Positions 22,501-34,352 of a DNA stretch of 64,000 nt are shown in pieces. Below the pieces are notes generated by a model. The model had not been told where the DNA came from, ran no database searches, and was given only the letters and a program-made list of their open reading frames with translations. Location: positions 62,001 through 126,000 of the forward strand of contig RPFO01000138.1 in NCBI GenBank assembly GCA_009746045.1, in the 5' to 3' direction. The position numbers and the translations under genes were made by a program. Position 1 is the first letter of the stretch; each line of letters begins with the position of its first letter. Source of the stretch: Mesostigma viride (Eukaryota; Streptophyta; Mesostigmatophyceae; Mesostigmatales; Mesostigmataceae).

Positions 22501-22755
22501 TCGTAAATTACCAACTCGTAAATTACTACCTCGCAAATTACTACCTCGTACCTTACTACCTCGTAAATTACTACCTCGTACATTACTACCTCGTACATTA
22601 CTACCTCGTACATTACTACCTCGTAAATTACTACCTCGTAAATTACTACCTCGTAAATTACGACGTCGGATCTTACCTCGGATCTAACTCGTAGCTTACG
22701 AGAAAGATCCGAACTCTTATACAAACGGTAAGAGTAGTCTGTGCCGTAAATTACC
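22501..22755 (-). repeat. right subterminal repeat array of the CACTA-like transposon
   Basis: About eleven near-perfect 15-bp copies of CTCGTAAATTACTAC (variants CATT, CCTT, GCAA) fill 22501-22665, followed by scattered variants up to the TIR. Related words occur inside the left end. Period 15 keeps a minus-strand frame open (EVVIY repeats), which is an artefact. Confidence 0.9.
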
Positions 22756-22811
22756 ACCTCGTAATTTACGCCTCGGATCCTTTTTACTACCCTCGGACGA
22801 AAAGTATAGTG
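22756..22811 (-). repeat. right terminal inverted repeat of the CACTA-like transposon
   Basis: Reverse complement identical over 56 bases to 1141-1196; LINE-A resumes at 22812. Confidence 0.92.
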
Positions 22812-23620
22812 AGGACGCGAGCATCGACAACTGAGGGGCGCTGAGCCCGACGTACGCAGACATAATCAAGGCACACCACCCGATCCCCCCCCGGAGGATC
22901 AGAATAATCAAGGCACACCACCCGATCCGACGGCCCAAAAAAGGTGGCCAGCTGCTCAGCGGGGCGTGCGAAAGAAGCATTGCATGCAACCAGCGCAGAT
23001 TCTGCCAGCAGATTCGCAAATAAAGGCGTGTTACCGTTGGCTGTCGTGTTGGTTGGGGAATACTGAGCGCCCCCAGTGCCAACTGGCAGCGTGGCGTTGG
23101 CGTCGAGCAGCATAACCAGGAAGTGCCGAGCTGGAATGTTGGCCTCCTCCTCCTTGAGGGCGTCGAAGAAGGCCTCGCGTTCCGCCTGAGCTCGACCCGC
23201 ATGTGGTGCATATCCCACGATAACGGTTAGCGTGTGGTGTGAATGGCCCTCAGTGGCCGAAAAAGTGGCCACTAGCACACGCGGGGACCGCAGCACGATG
23301 GACTGGAGCTGCTCTGATGCTGCCGGCGAGCACAAGAGGCCCACACCACCTTGGCCCGGCGCGTCGCCGCCACCATAGTGGAACCGCCAGCCTGCCCGCA
23401 GGTCGTCGACCAGCAGACCGTTGACCGCGTGCTGAGGGTCAACGGTGCGTCGGTGCTCCTGGACTCCAAGAACAGCGATCTTGTTGTCGGCGCACAGGGC
23501 GATCAGCTCGTCGACGCGTTGGCGTGCTGGGGTGCCGCCGCTCGTAGAAGGATCTGCAGGGAGGGTGCGCACGTTAAAACTTGCAATGCCAAGAATGGGC
23601 CGTTGCCCTATTAGCGGGGG
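22812..23620 (-). CDS. LINE-A ORF2 endonuclease, interrupted by the CACTA-like element
   Basis: Same APE-type endonuclease as at 4629: [32 protein letters not shown] and [13 protein letters not shown]. The frame is then cut at VVDARVL by the transposon; the SDH motif lies on the far side at about 1115. It has a 42-bp in-frame duplication (22862-22927) that repeats DRVVCLDY. The frame is open further upstream, to about 23950, across the C-rich spacer; the true start is not clear. Confidence 0.85.
22862..22927 (-). repeat. 24-bp duplication with 18-bp filler in the LINE endonuclease
   Basis: ATAATCAAGGCACACCACCC... at 22862-22885 recurs at 22904-22927, separated by a C-rich filler. The period of 42 bp preserves the reading frame. 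Confidence 0.9.
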
Positions 23621-23985
23621 GTGGGGGTGGGGGTGGGGGTGGAGAAGGGTAGTGCTGGAGGTGGGGGTGGGGTGGGGTGGGGGGGGAGGGGGAGGGTGGC
23701 GATTGGGGTTAATGCTTGTCAACGCATGGAGGCTTTCTTTCAGGACGGATATGCGTCGTCTCCGTCCTGGCTGGGGTCGCCGGCGTGTCGACTGGGCCTC
23801 ATCCCGCTCAAGGCGGGCTAGGAGGCGGGTGAGGCTGGTAAATTGGCGGGAAGGTTGACCGTGGCGTGCCTGGCGACCTTGCATCCTGATCATGCTCGCA
23901 CGGTGCGACATGAGGATGGAAAGGGGCTTGTTTATAAAGGCTATGCCCAAAGCCTATTGTACCGCGAGGCCGCGAGGGTGTGCCC

Positions 23986-25342
23986 TTACCGGGCGGCATC
24001 CATACCCGGGACGTGCGTAGACGATGATGACGCAGCTGGGGCGGGCCTGGTACGGCCCGACTTGTGCCGCTTGTTAGGAGCCTGCGCCTCCGTGCGCTGG
24101 CCGTTGATGAATAGCACAGGGGTGTCGTGGACGAGGCGGACGTAGACCTTCTGGCGGTCGTGCCTGGCCTTGATCGCCACGTCGCTGCCCAGCAGACCAT
24201 TCTTGATGACGAGCTGGGCCGGTGAGAGGAGGTCGTCGAGGCTCGGCGCGTTCTTCCCGCCTAGGAGCTTGCGGGCCTGGAGTACCTTCACCTTGCTGGC
24301 CACATTCGCAAAGGCCGTCACCCGGATGGGGCCAGGCTGGCCCGCCATCCAGGCTGCCGACTCAATGCGGATGCGTTCGTTGCCCAGTTGCAGCCTGCCC
24401 ACGATGAGGCTGTGGTACAGGCGTTGCGCTAGCATCAGGTCCGTTTCAGGCTGCTGTGCATGCAACCTGGAAATACCGGACCACTATACTGCGTGAGCGC
24501 AGGTCCTCCTCGACCGCAGTCTTGTGGGCTGCAGCCCCCCTGCGTGCTGCATCTTCCATCAGGTTGGCAATGTCCGTCTGTTTTACCACGTTAGCATAGC
24601 TGGTGAGTGCAGGGGCTGCTGGCTGGGGAGGTGTGGCCAGGGCGGCCTTGACCTCGGCAATGCTGGATTGGAGCGCAGCAGTGTCTTGACGGATAGCGGT
24701 GGACAAGGTGCCGAGTTGGGCAGCCATGTCTGCGACTTTCTTATTGAGCTTGTGCAGGTCTGCTGCTTCCGGGGAAGCGTCAGGGGTGTTGGCGGTGCCA
24801 TGGTCGGCGTCCTCGAAAGCGGCAAAGAGTGCCCGGAGGCAGGGGGCCTGCGCGTGGCTCAGGAAAACAGAAAGTCGAAGCTCTGGCTCGTCCATGACGG
24901 CAAGCTCGTCCACGGAAATGGTCTCGCCAAGCGTGCCAGGAAAATAGATCGGAGTTTTGTTGTCGTTCATGAGGTGCAGGATAGCCCGCGCCTCCTCGGC
25001 GGTAAGCGAAAAGAACCGGTGCTCGGCAACAACCTTGCCAGGCATGAAGTCCGCTGGGTCAAACTCAGCGTCGGCGATGGCGTCGTCGTCGTCGTCGTCA
25101 AGGGGGTCGGTCTCACGGGAAACCTCGCTGGAAGAAGGAGCCGCAGGCGGAGGGATCTGGCTGTCCATCTCGTCGACGGGGCCGGAGCAATGCCGCTTAG
25201 ACGAAACGTTAATGGCGGCATCAGCAGACGATGGCTGGGTCGCAATGGTGTCCACAGCGTCGACTAGTTGCGTGATGGTATGAGGCGCTGATTCCCCCCC
25301 ATCGGCGGGGGAGTGGGAGGCGGCTGAAGGTGATTCCGCCAT
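23986..25342 (-). CDS. LINE-A ORF1 protein, one frame break
   Basis: Starts MAESPSAASHSPADGG at 25342. An acidic stretch (DDDDDDAIADAEFDP) precedes a heptad-like region (LHKLNKKVADMAAQLGTL, IRQDTAALQSSIAEVKAAL) that looks like a coiled coil. RSIVVRYF then starts an RRM-like part, where the frame shifts near 24470. The second frame gives RVTAFANVASKVKVLQARK, LDDLLSPAQLVIKNGLLGS and VYVRLVHDTPVLFINGQR, ending at 23986. This coiled coil, RRM and C-terminal order is that of L1-type ORF1 RNA chaperones. The sequence is distant from the ORF1-only proteins. Confidence 0.75.
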
Positions 25343-25544
25343 GGCTACTTTCCGGAAAATACGATCCCTGCCTGCGCTGCGTTTTATGATATTGCGCTAA
25401 ATCTTGGGCGATGGCGGCTGAAAATTATATCATCGTGTTCGTCATCAAAAGACGCTTCTACTGCAATTTACCCGACCAAATTTCATGCCCGGATGTAAAA
25501 GTTATGAGCATTCTCGGCATCCATAGCTCGCCACACCGTTCAGT

Positions 25545-27215
25545 AAGATGAATGGATGTATAGGGTCCCTATACCGGTCAGTATAGGGTCATTATAGGCA
25601 TGGCTTGGCTAAATTCTGAAGGCAACATCCATGGGGGCCATTATGGGCGCACATGCGCGTGGGCCACATGCTAGGCTAAGCCTGACTAATCTAAACTACT
25701 GGTATGGATTCCCTAGTCTGAGGTGGCAGGAGGGGGCTGCCAGGGCTTGTGGTCAACGTGGATGACCGCCCCCCTCCAGTATACCGGCTTCCCCCCTGCG
25801 CGCTGCCGGAGCTGAAGGTAGGTCGGCCATAGCTCGCGTCGCCGCTGTTGCTGGGCCAGGGTCAAGTCGTCGTCCAGCGTGAAGCGAGTCCTCGAGAGCT
25901 TCTTGCGGCATTTAAGGAACGCCAGCTTGTCCGCCATGTACTTAAAGGTGAGGAGCACGGGTGCCGGGCCAGCCTTACCCCGCGCGCGGGGGAGGCGGAC
26001 AGCCGACATCCGCAGCTCACCAGTGCAGTTGCATGGGGGCAAAAATGGCGCGCTTAAATGCCTCGAGAAGGCTCGTGGAGGTCTCACCTGCCGGCTGGTC
26101 GAAGTGCTTGACGATGACATTGTTGCTGCGCTTGGCGATGTCGGCTTCCTCGCAAAGGTCGAGGGCTTGTTGCTTGAGTTGTGCCGTGGTGGTGGAGGTG
26201 GTGGAGGTGGTGTGATGCTTACGTCCGCCCAGGTGGAGGGAGCATCGCCGGCCGGGCCAGCAGGGGCCGGCTGGGCGGCGATGTCCTTCACCGCCTGGGC
26301 GGTGAGGCCGGCGGTGTCATGCAAGCTCTCAAGGGCGGTGGCGGTGGCTTGAAGACGGTGGTCGAGGTCGAGGAGCTGGGCTTTGATGTCGGCAGCACTT
26401 GGAGGCGGACATGGCAGTGGAGGTGGAGGCGGCGGCGGTGGAAATGTGAGGAAGTTCAGCAGTCAGCGTGCGACCGATTGCTGCTACGTCGGCAGCAAGG
26501 GGGGTCACGTGCTGCTGGAAGGCTTCCGTGAGGATGGAGCGGAGGGTGGGGGCGGAGATGGATGGAGCCCAGATCTCGCCGTCAGAGCGCTGGAGAAGGG
26601 AGTTGAGGATGGTGTGCTGGAGTTGGGGGCGGGGGCACCCGAACAGCAGGCGGATGTCGTTCCAGCGGCGGCCGTCCGGGAGGAGGCGATTGTTGTCGTG
26701 GAGATGGAGGCACAGGTCGTAAAGCGAGGCGTAGTCCCCGAAGAAGATGCAGTGCAGAGCATCGGACGGAGACATGTTGGTCCAGTCGTGATCATTGACC
26801 TGGAAAGGTTGGAGCCGACAGCGCGGTTCCGAGGGGCGTGAAGACCCTCCTGTTTTATTGGCTGAGCGGGCGCGTTCAGGGTCAGGCGATGCCCATGGCG
26901 AGGCATTGAGCCCGGGAGGTTGCTGGGCGACCACCAGTGCACGACTAGTGTCACCGCTGCCTGCCGGAGCTGGCAAAGCTGCGGCCGCAGCTGCCGCATT
27001 TTCATGGGCGAGCGCATCCGCCAAACTGCGTTGCGTCGAGAGGCGTTTACTCGTCATATATTGCGTTTCAGATTCGGAAAATTATATCAGCATGTGCGTC
27101 TTAGAAAGACGAAGCGATAGTGATATTCACGGCTAAATTCGGTGCTCAAACGTGAAAGTTATGAGCTCCGCCGTCAGCCATGGCTACCTCGTGGCTCGTG
27201 GCTCCTGGCTCGTGG
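25545..27215 (-). mobile_element. ORF1-only retroelement, copy 3 (divergent subfamily)
   Basis: Leader at about 27060-27200 with the hairpin CGTCTTAGAAAGACG, a broken ORF1, and a 3' UTR (25610-25712) resembling that following 57730. It lacks the terminal stem-loop seen in other copies, so its 3' end is probably truncated. It sits just upstream of the LINE-A leader. Confidence 0.7.
25713..27057 (-). pseudogene. LINE ORF1-like protein, frameshifted
   Basis: Starts MTSKRLSTQRSLADALAHEN at 27057. A central motif (DALHCIFFGDYASLYDLCLHL) marks the same family as copies 4 and 5. The frame is lost near 26330. The second half (VKDIAAQPAPAG onward) uses two frames and ends at 25713 with RELWPTYLQLRQRAGGKPVYW. 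Confidence 0.65.
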
Positions 27216-28059
27216 CTGAGGTTAGAGCACAGCAAAATGCTGTTTTGACATTGATACTATTGCGACTATAGACAGGTTAAAACTCCACTATGCCCCTTAT
27301 CCAAAGGGGTGTGAATGCTAGGCAGTCGCTCTCGCAATCATTGACTGCTGGTTGAGCACTGGCAAACAGCCATTTTCATACTGTCAACCAAATGCTGCAA
27401 GAATAAGCATGCCTGCCGCACCTCAAAAGAATACTTGCCAAGAAGCTGTTCAGCACATTTGAATGCTTGCGTGCAGTCAGGATCCTAAAATCAAAGATGC
27501 TCAAATACTGCTGGCATAAGAATTCATGCTGCCCTCAACACATGATGGAAAGACTTCGCTCAGGAACTATTTTTGGGCACTGCAACTTGTGCGGAAAGGC
27601 TGAAAATTTGTGTCCACTATGGACTGCCACATGTTAGGGGGGTTGCCATCAAACATAATATGTACAAGCACAACCATCTCGATAGGGTGGAGCGGCAGCC
27701 CAAATAGCTGCTGGTATGGTACAGAAGGACGCATGGCCAGCTGTCACCTGCAGAGGCACACATGGGGAAAACACAACATTGGCTAAGGACCCAGAGTCAG
27801 GATGGCGGCTCGGAACATACTCAAACATCCAATTCACCCCCCACCGAAAAAATGCCACCGCGAAGCGAAGGCGGCATGAGACACATGCAAATGATAAAAG
27901 AATAGAACTGCCACAATTCAACAACTGGGCAAGTCAGCGAGAACCACCCATCAAAGCCACCCAACCACAGCATATCCAGCCTTGAATGTCATCCCAACGC
28001 TACCCGGAGCTCCACAAGAAGCCTGCACACTCACCATGGTGACGGAGTGTTGTGCGCGC
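27216..28059. other. region downstream of the reductase gene, no gene seen
   Basis: AT-richer DNA without recognised coding potential; the part nearest 28059 is presumably the 3' UTR of the minus-strand reductase gene. Confidence 0.5.
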
Positions 28060-31000
28060 CTAAAAGTCAAGGTCGGTCGTGAACACGCGGTTGGAGCCGT
28101 CGATGGAGCTCATCACGCCAGCCTTCTGGTACTCGCCCACGCGCTTCTCAAAGAAGTTGGTCTTGCCCCTGGGGGATGCCACGGGCACGCACACGTCCAT
28201 CGCAACGGCACGGGATGCAAGCAGAAAGGAAGCAGAAACAGAAAGGGGGCACCAGGAAAGTGCGCAAGCCGGTGAGTAGGCTGTACGTGGCCCCAGTGCC
28301 AGGTCACCCTGGCGCAAAGATCAGAACCTGGCCAACGTATTAATGTGCAAGCCACAGAGGACGAATACAGATTGAAGGCCCTCACAGGGCCGCACACAAT
28401 TGTGCGACACCGACAAGGGGCACTGACAGCGCAAGCACTAAGGGGCACACATACAGGCACGCGTGTGCAGGTCATGCAGCGTGCAGTATTTTAAACACCA
28501 CGAAGGAAACCTGAAGCAGAGGCGCGCTATGGCGTGATGGTGGTGACGACAAACGTACTGGAGAGAGATGAGGTCCATGAAGTCGAACGGGTTGGTCGCA
28601 TTGTAATGCTTGGCGTAGCCCAGTGCAACCTGTAGGGCGGGCAACAGCACAAAAAGGTAGACACAGGCAGTTTCCGGTGCAGGCATAAGTGCTTGTGTTG
28701 CAGGGGATGGCTTACAAAGAGGCTGGTCCAAACCCATCCCAACAGGGCAGCCACACGCCAGGCATGTCCCATGCAGCTGCAGTGTAGACAAGGAAATCAA
28801 GGGAAGGGGGGAGGAGGGGAAAAAAGGTACACGCCAACGTCCCTTCCCCCCCCTCCCTCCCTCCCCCCCTCGACCCCACCCCCCATCGTACCAGCAGCCG
28901 GTCGGCCACAAACTCGATGTACTGGCGCATCATCTTGGCATTCATCCCGACCAGGTCCACCGAAAGTGACTCGCAGATGAACTCCTGCTCACCCTCCACC
29001 GCATTGGTGAGGATCTCCAGCACACGCGAGCGCTCCAGCTTGTTCTCCAGGTGGCTGGCAGGACAAGGAGGGGAGGGGAGCAGGGGGGAGGCAAGGAGGG
29101 GATGGTGCGGGCAAGCAACGAGGGGGCCGGCAAGTGAGGGGGAGGTGATGTGGGCACGTGGGACACCAAGGAGGAGAGGGGGCCGTTGGCAGAGGAACCA
29201 TTTGTCAGCGGAATGGAACAAAAGGGAGCAGATATGGCATGATATATGGTGCGGTGGGGCAGGGGCACGAGGGCGGGGGGAATGGCTACGCTGGGAGTGG
29301 CAGAGACCGAATGGGCATGGAGCACGCAAGGGCATTGAAACAGTGAGGGCAGGGCAGGAACCTGTGAGCACATGCATGGCCTGGGACTTTGTGGGTTAAG
29401 AGACACATCCATATGCCAGCATGACAGATGCCTCCCCTGGCAGCGGGACACAAGTCCCCTGGCATTACTCATTCACCAGCTGCCATGTGCATGCATGCGT
29501 GCGTGCTCATGTGTGACACTGTTTGTGGGTGGCAGGAAAGAGTTGGGCATAGGCATCAACGTGAGGGGGGGGGGGCGGATGCCAGGAAAACCACGCATGT
29601 TTTGGCGCACACCGCGGTGGTCACTTACGAGTATAGCAGGCAGGCGAAGTCGCAGTGCAGGCCCTCATCGCGCGAGATGAGTTCATTGGAAAACGTCAGC
29701 CCCGGCATCAGCCCGCGCTTCTTCAGCCAGAAGATGGAGCAGAAACTGCCGCTGAAGAAGATGCCCTCCACGCACGCAAATGCCACCAGCCGCTCTGCAA
29801 AGGATTGGTTGCTGCGACAGCGAGGGGCGGGGAGGGGCAGGCAGGGACCCAGAGGGGAGGGGGCGCAGGGTAGCCAAGGGGCAGGCGGGCACAGCACGCG
29901 GCAAGAGAGTTACGAAGGCAAGTCAGTGTGAACACGCATATTGGGCAACCTGAGGCAAGGGGAGCGTGATGGCACAGGTGCATGCGACAGTAACCATGTA
30001 ATCACAGTATCATGTAATAATCAGCAACCATGTAATCATGCATGTGATCGCACATGTGAGTAACCACGTGGGCATTGATATAAAAATTAGCACGGCTGTG
30101 GACGCGTGAAGTGGCGAGGACGGTGTTGCCAAACAACAAGCTTTTTGGTTGGCAGTGGTCAAAACCTTGGGGGGGGGGGGGGAGAGGGGGGGGGGAGAAG
30201 GGGGGGGGGGGGGGGGGAATTCCACATGGGAACCAGATTGCAGGGACTGTGCAGGGAGAGCATGGCAGCACCACCCGCTTGGTTGACTGCCCACCATCTG
30301 TGCCCGCAGTAATTGTCCCGGTACGTGCAGTGCCATATGCCAGGGGGTGCGTGCAAAGACACTACCCAACACACTCTACTTTATCGTTTACAAGTATTCC
30401 CCTGATAATCCTCGCCTGCGTGCCCTGCCAGGGGCACCACATGCATCGAGGTGGGCAGCTGCCTGGTGCCTGTTGAAGGAAACCACGCGGCAGCGCAGAT
30501 GAACAACAAAAGAAACTATTCAGAATTGCGAACTAATACTTCGCTAGCTGCACGGGTGCACCATGTTCCCATGGCTTGCTCTGTCGCTGCCGTGCGCACT
30601 TACACCAAAGTAATATCAAACCTACTTTGCGCCAGAGACAAGAAGCACCATGCCTGCATCATGGCAGTTACGACCCGCACACAGGCCTCACCTGTGGATC
30701 CACTTGATTGCCCACTCGGCCTTTGCCTTGATGCAGGGGATCTCCTCGATCGAGTTGAACAGGTGCTCCTTCTCGCGAGAGTCCTTGATGTACGTGTCAA
30801 TCAGCAGGCTATACATCTCTGCAGCGTCCGCAGCAGCAAACGACAAAAACCACGGAGCCAATGGACGCATCAGATAGTGATAGGAGGCAGATAGTGATAG
30901 GAGGCAGATAGTGGCAGTCGAGATGGGCAATCGCTTGCCGACATGATTGCGGAGGTCTCGTGCTACCAAACAAGTCGGTTTGGCTCACCTGAATGGATAT

Positions 31001-31651
31001 TCTCGATAGCAATCTGGAAACCGTAGAACGCCCGTGCCTGGAAAATGCACGGCAGACACGGCACGCAACAGCAAGACATTCAGTAACGTCCCAACGCGAT
31101 ACGAAGTGTACTGCTCTCACGAAAAGGCAGGCAGTTGCATTCGCAGTTCACAAAACTACTAACCTCAGGAATTTGAATGTCCATCATAAACCTGGACGCG
31201 AGGTTCTCGAGGACGATGCCATCGGACGCCGCGAAGAATGCCAGGACATGCTTGATAAAATGCTGCTCGTTTGCGTTAAGCGATTCCCACTGTTGAACAT
31301 CTGTAGACAAGTCAACCTCCTCAGCTGTGCACAATAGACAAGGCAGCACCGAAGGCATCATACACTTTCGTCAGGCTACGCATGCGGAAGTTTTGAAGTG
31401 GTGCACTGCAGATATTGTGTATATATCTTGGGGGAAGCGACAAGGCCTGCACGTGCAAACAGCCGACTGCTCTTACCTGTCCAAAAACTAGCCTCTGCCT
31501 TCTTGTACATCTCCCACACGTCAGGATACTTGATTGGGAACATGGTAAACCGGTTCTTGTTCTCCATCAACAGCGGTTCCATCTTCATTTTCATCGGATT
31601 AGAAGGCGCCGTTGTGATGGAAGGGCTGGAGGTTGGAGCAGAAGCCGGCAT
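28060..31651 (-). CDS. RNR2: ribonucleoside-diphosphate reductase small subunit (R2), eight exons
   Basis: Class I reductase small subunit, which houses the diiron-tyrosyl radical that lets the R1-R2 complex make deoxynucleotides. Exons, all GT..AG: 31651-31477, 31324-31164, 31037-30989, 30818-30692, 29811-29629, 29054-28892, 28629-28559 and 28168-28060. They join in phase to 345 codons plus TAG, the usual length. Motifs in order: [35 protein letters not shown] (metal-binding Asp), [20 protein letters not shown] (Glu-x-x-His ligands and the radical Tyr region), [10 protein letters not shown] (Glu), [13 protein letters not shown] (Glu and His), IEFVADRLL. The C-terminus FTTDLDF is the R1-docking tail. 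Exon 1 starts at the only suitable ATG. Introns are 139 to 880 bp, one with a long poly-G tract. Confidence 0.97.
30168..30220 (+). repeat. poly-G tract in a reductase intron
   Basis: Runs of 9-19 G broken by single or paired A within the fourth intron (poly-C in the transcript). Likely unstable and error-prone in sequencing. Confidence 0.9.
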
Positions 31652-32009
31652 GTAAGTGGTGGGTGCTGGTAATTTCGGTCCTCGGTGGTGGCGGGAAGCA
31701 CAGCGGATATGTCACGGGTGTGCGTTTGTCACAAAAAAGCCTTCAAACGACGCCGCGAGATGCGCGCTTATGAGGCCACGGTGCAAGCCGCGCGCTTCAC
31801 GCGTGACGTCGCTAACGGGATTTGATTTTGAATTCCCGCCACAAATCCCCGCGAGTTTTGAAACCAGATTTGATGAGGTTGCTTCCAAACAAACGCTTTC
31901 GAGTTTCGATTCGACTTGCGTGTTTGCAACGCAGGCGGATTGGCTCTGATGTCAGAAGCGCGCCGCGCCGACAGCCACACGTAAGAGTCAAGGGCCTGGG
32001 CAGTGATGG
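31652..32009 (-). promoter_or_regulatory. upstream region of the reductase gene with an E2F-like site
   Basis: This interval between the reductase ATG and the copia LTR holds TTCCCGCC at 31833-31840 (E2F-like), a second CCCCGCG word at about 31847, and a TGACGTCGC CREB-like palindrome near 31804. E2F sites upstream of R2 genes drive S-phase expression in plants and animals; function here is inferred. The transcription start is not known. The copia insertion lies 358 bp from the ATG. Confidence 0.45.
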
Positions 32010-32441
32010 TGTCAGAAGTATCGACACACCTGCCTGAAACTAGTACTTATAGTTTAGTGCTAGCTCTGGACTACATGAACGGGCATGTGCCGCATGTTTA
32101 AGTTCTGTTCCATAAGTGACCCAGTCATTCTGTGACTGACCTTGAACTTTGGTTGTGAATGGTTGGCTTGAGATCACGTTATGATTGTAACTGCCACACA
32201 GTCAGAAAAGAACCGGTTTGGTGTGGCCACGTTGTAGGTAGATCATAACTGCTACCCAGTAGCTGAGCCTGGAATTGTTTAAAAGGCGAAGCTACGCACC
32301 TTGTTTGCTCTCTTAGTACCTCACACCTCACACACTCCTGTGGTGGAACTAGCAGCCGGCCAGCTGCCGACTGAGACTTATTTTTATCTGAGTGAAATAA
32401 AGTAAAACTTTGTGGCAAACATTGTTTTCTCACTCCTAACA
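32010..32441 (+). repeat. copia 5' LTR
   Basis: Starts TGTCAGAAGTATCG and ends CACTCCTAACA. It contains a TTTAAAAGG word at about 32278, a possible TATA-type promoter, and GTGAAATAAAGT near the end. Confidence 0.95.
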
Positions 32442-32456
32442 TGGCATCGGAGTGCG
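32442..32456 (+). other. copia primer-binding site
   Basis: TGGCATCGGAGTGC begins right after the LTR and resembles the TGGTATCAGAGC initiator-Met tRNA complement used by plant copia elements. Confidence 0.6.
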
Positions 32457-32688
32457 GTTCGCACGCCTTTCGACCTGCTTACCGCTGGTAAAAGTCGTTT
32501 CCGGAGGCTCTGCTCGCGGTTGACTTTAGATTTGTGTATTTCGGCGAGATTTGCATGACGACAGCGTAGGCGGAGGTTTGATTCCCGTCTGGCGCGTGAT
32601 GCGAAAGGTGCTTGGTTCGATTCCTGGCCGGAATCTATTGGCCAACGTTACCTTTTTTTCCGGAGTTTTTTGCTGTTTTTTTGCTGGA

Positions 32689-33687
32689 ATGGCTTCCGGC
32701 ATTCGCAGCCAGGTCGCTTCCGCGGGTCGCGCTGCTGGCAGTAACGATTTTGATGCCGATGACGCTGCCGGTCTGGCCGCTTTGACTGCATCATCCGTAA
32801 CTCTTACCGATTCGGGTCTCCCAGGCGAAGTATTTTTTGACGCAGCAGCTGGGCTGGCTGCCCTGGCTTTGCACCCGCCAGGTGGTGACGAGGACGCCGC
32901 CCACGGTGCTCCCGACGGTGAGAATCCGGCGGTTGACGGTGGTGGTTTGAGCCGCGGTACGGCGGGGGGGGGCCCCGCCCGAGCCTGCTTTGTGGCTTGC
33001 AAGGAGCTTTTGAAAGATGTTCGTGGGGTCAAGGTTTTTACCGGCTCAGATTGGACGCTGTGGATCCCTTTTAAGGACCATTTCTTGGGCCTTGTTTCCC
33101 TTTATGCTGGCCTCCTTGGAGTGCTGGCAGGTGTTGTCCAGAACGTGCAACTGGATCGGCTCCTTTACGTTGCCTTGTTGGCCGTCGTCGATGGGCCTGC
33201 GCGTGCCTTGATGCAGACGCTCCCCCTGGATCGTCGCCTGGGCAGTCTGGCCATCACCAAGCTCATCCAGGTCTATGAGCATGGCAAGCTCACCAAGTCC
33301 ATGCGTCTGGACTTGTGGAAACAAATGGCCCAACTTCGTCAAACTGCTCGCGAGACTGTGGAGCCGTATGTGAACCGCTCGGAACTGCTGTACGCCAAGC
33401 TACAGGCTGCAGGCATTACGTTCCCAGTCGCTGCCTTCATTGCCAGCGTCCTCAGCGGTCTGCGCGCCGAGTACAGGCCCGCGCTAATCTCCCTCCGTCT
33501 TGACGAGGTCGAGACTGTTCCGGTCCTGCGGCAGCGCCTGATGGAAGTTGAAGATCTGCTGACGGGTGGCCTCCCGTCCCCTGCAGATTCTGGCTCTGCC
33601 TCCAACCACGCATACCATACCCCTGGCCGGGGGCGTGGCCCACGGCATGGCGGTGCCCGCGGCAACGGCAACGGCAGCAGCAACGGA

Positions 33688-33718
<31 letters not shown>

Positions 33719-33735
33719 ACGGCACCGGCAACGGA

Positions 33736-33783
<48 letters not shown>

Positions 33784-34352
33784 CACGGCAACGGCCGCGC
33801 CCACGGCAATGGCCACGGCAACGGCCACGGCCATGGCGGCAGCAGCGGGGGGCGCGGCGGGCGCGGTGGTGGTCGCGGTGGTGGCGCAGGGGTCGGGCGT
33901 GGCCGCGGGCCGCCCTGCTCCGTCTGCGCCAAGCCTGGACATGACGCCGCCACCTGCTGGACTGCCCATCCCGCCCAGCGCCCTGCTCACCTCCGCGGTG
34001 ACGGCGCCGGGCACGCCCATCACACCGACGCAGGCCTGCCTCCCTTGGAGACGACGTACGCGTTCCACGTGGGTCGAGGCCCTTTGTGTGCTTCCCTGCG
34101 CGCCAACCCTTTGGGTGCTTCCCTGCGCGACGGTGTGCAGCCCCACGGGCAGGCCTCGCTTCGTCCCGTGCACGGCCTTGCGCCTTCCCCGTCCCGCTCG
34201 GGCAGTCGTCTCTCGGCACCCCGCCCCAGCACCTCCTCGGACTCGACGGCTGGTTCCTCAACCACCGCTCCTTCTGTGCTTCACACGGCCGCAACGGCCA
34301 CGGCTAGGTGTGCCCCGGAGTGGGTGGTTGACACGGGTGCCACGTACCACAT
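32689..34352 (+). CDS. copia Gag and start of protease (5' part of the split polyprotein)
   Basis: The first likely ATG is at 32689 (MASGIRSQVASAGRAAG), although the frame is open from 32551. A Gag capsid region follows (DWTLWIPFKDHFLGLVSLYAG, LWKQMAQLRQTARETVEPYV). Then comes a long Asn-Gly/Asn-Ser low-complexity stretch (about 33660-33830), a Gly/Arg-rich run, and one CCHC zinc knuckle (CSVCAKPGHDAATC). The frame reaches the aspartic protease site WVVDTGATYH and is cut after position 34352 by the gypsy element. The frame resumes at 45500. Confidence 0.92.

Larger units (their letters stand above)
22812..25530 (-). mobile_element. LINE-A, 5' half of the interrupted copy (leader, ORF1, endonuclease)
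   Basis: On the minus strand it holds a leader (about 25530-25343), ORF1, a C-rich spacer and the endonuclease frame up to the CACTA insertion point; the rest is at 1-1140. The leader resembles that of the ORF1-only elements (aaaattatatca...aaaagttatgagc). It is the only LINE here with ORF1 upstream of ORF2, so it defines the full gene order. Confidence 0.88.

Noticed and set aside
33339-34294. Minus-strand Pro/Leu-, Arg- and Ala/Val-rich frames of up to 280 codons
   Set aside because: Shadows of the Asn-Gly repeat of copia Gag.
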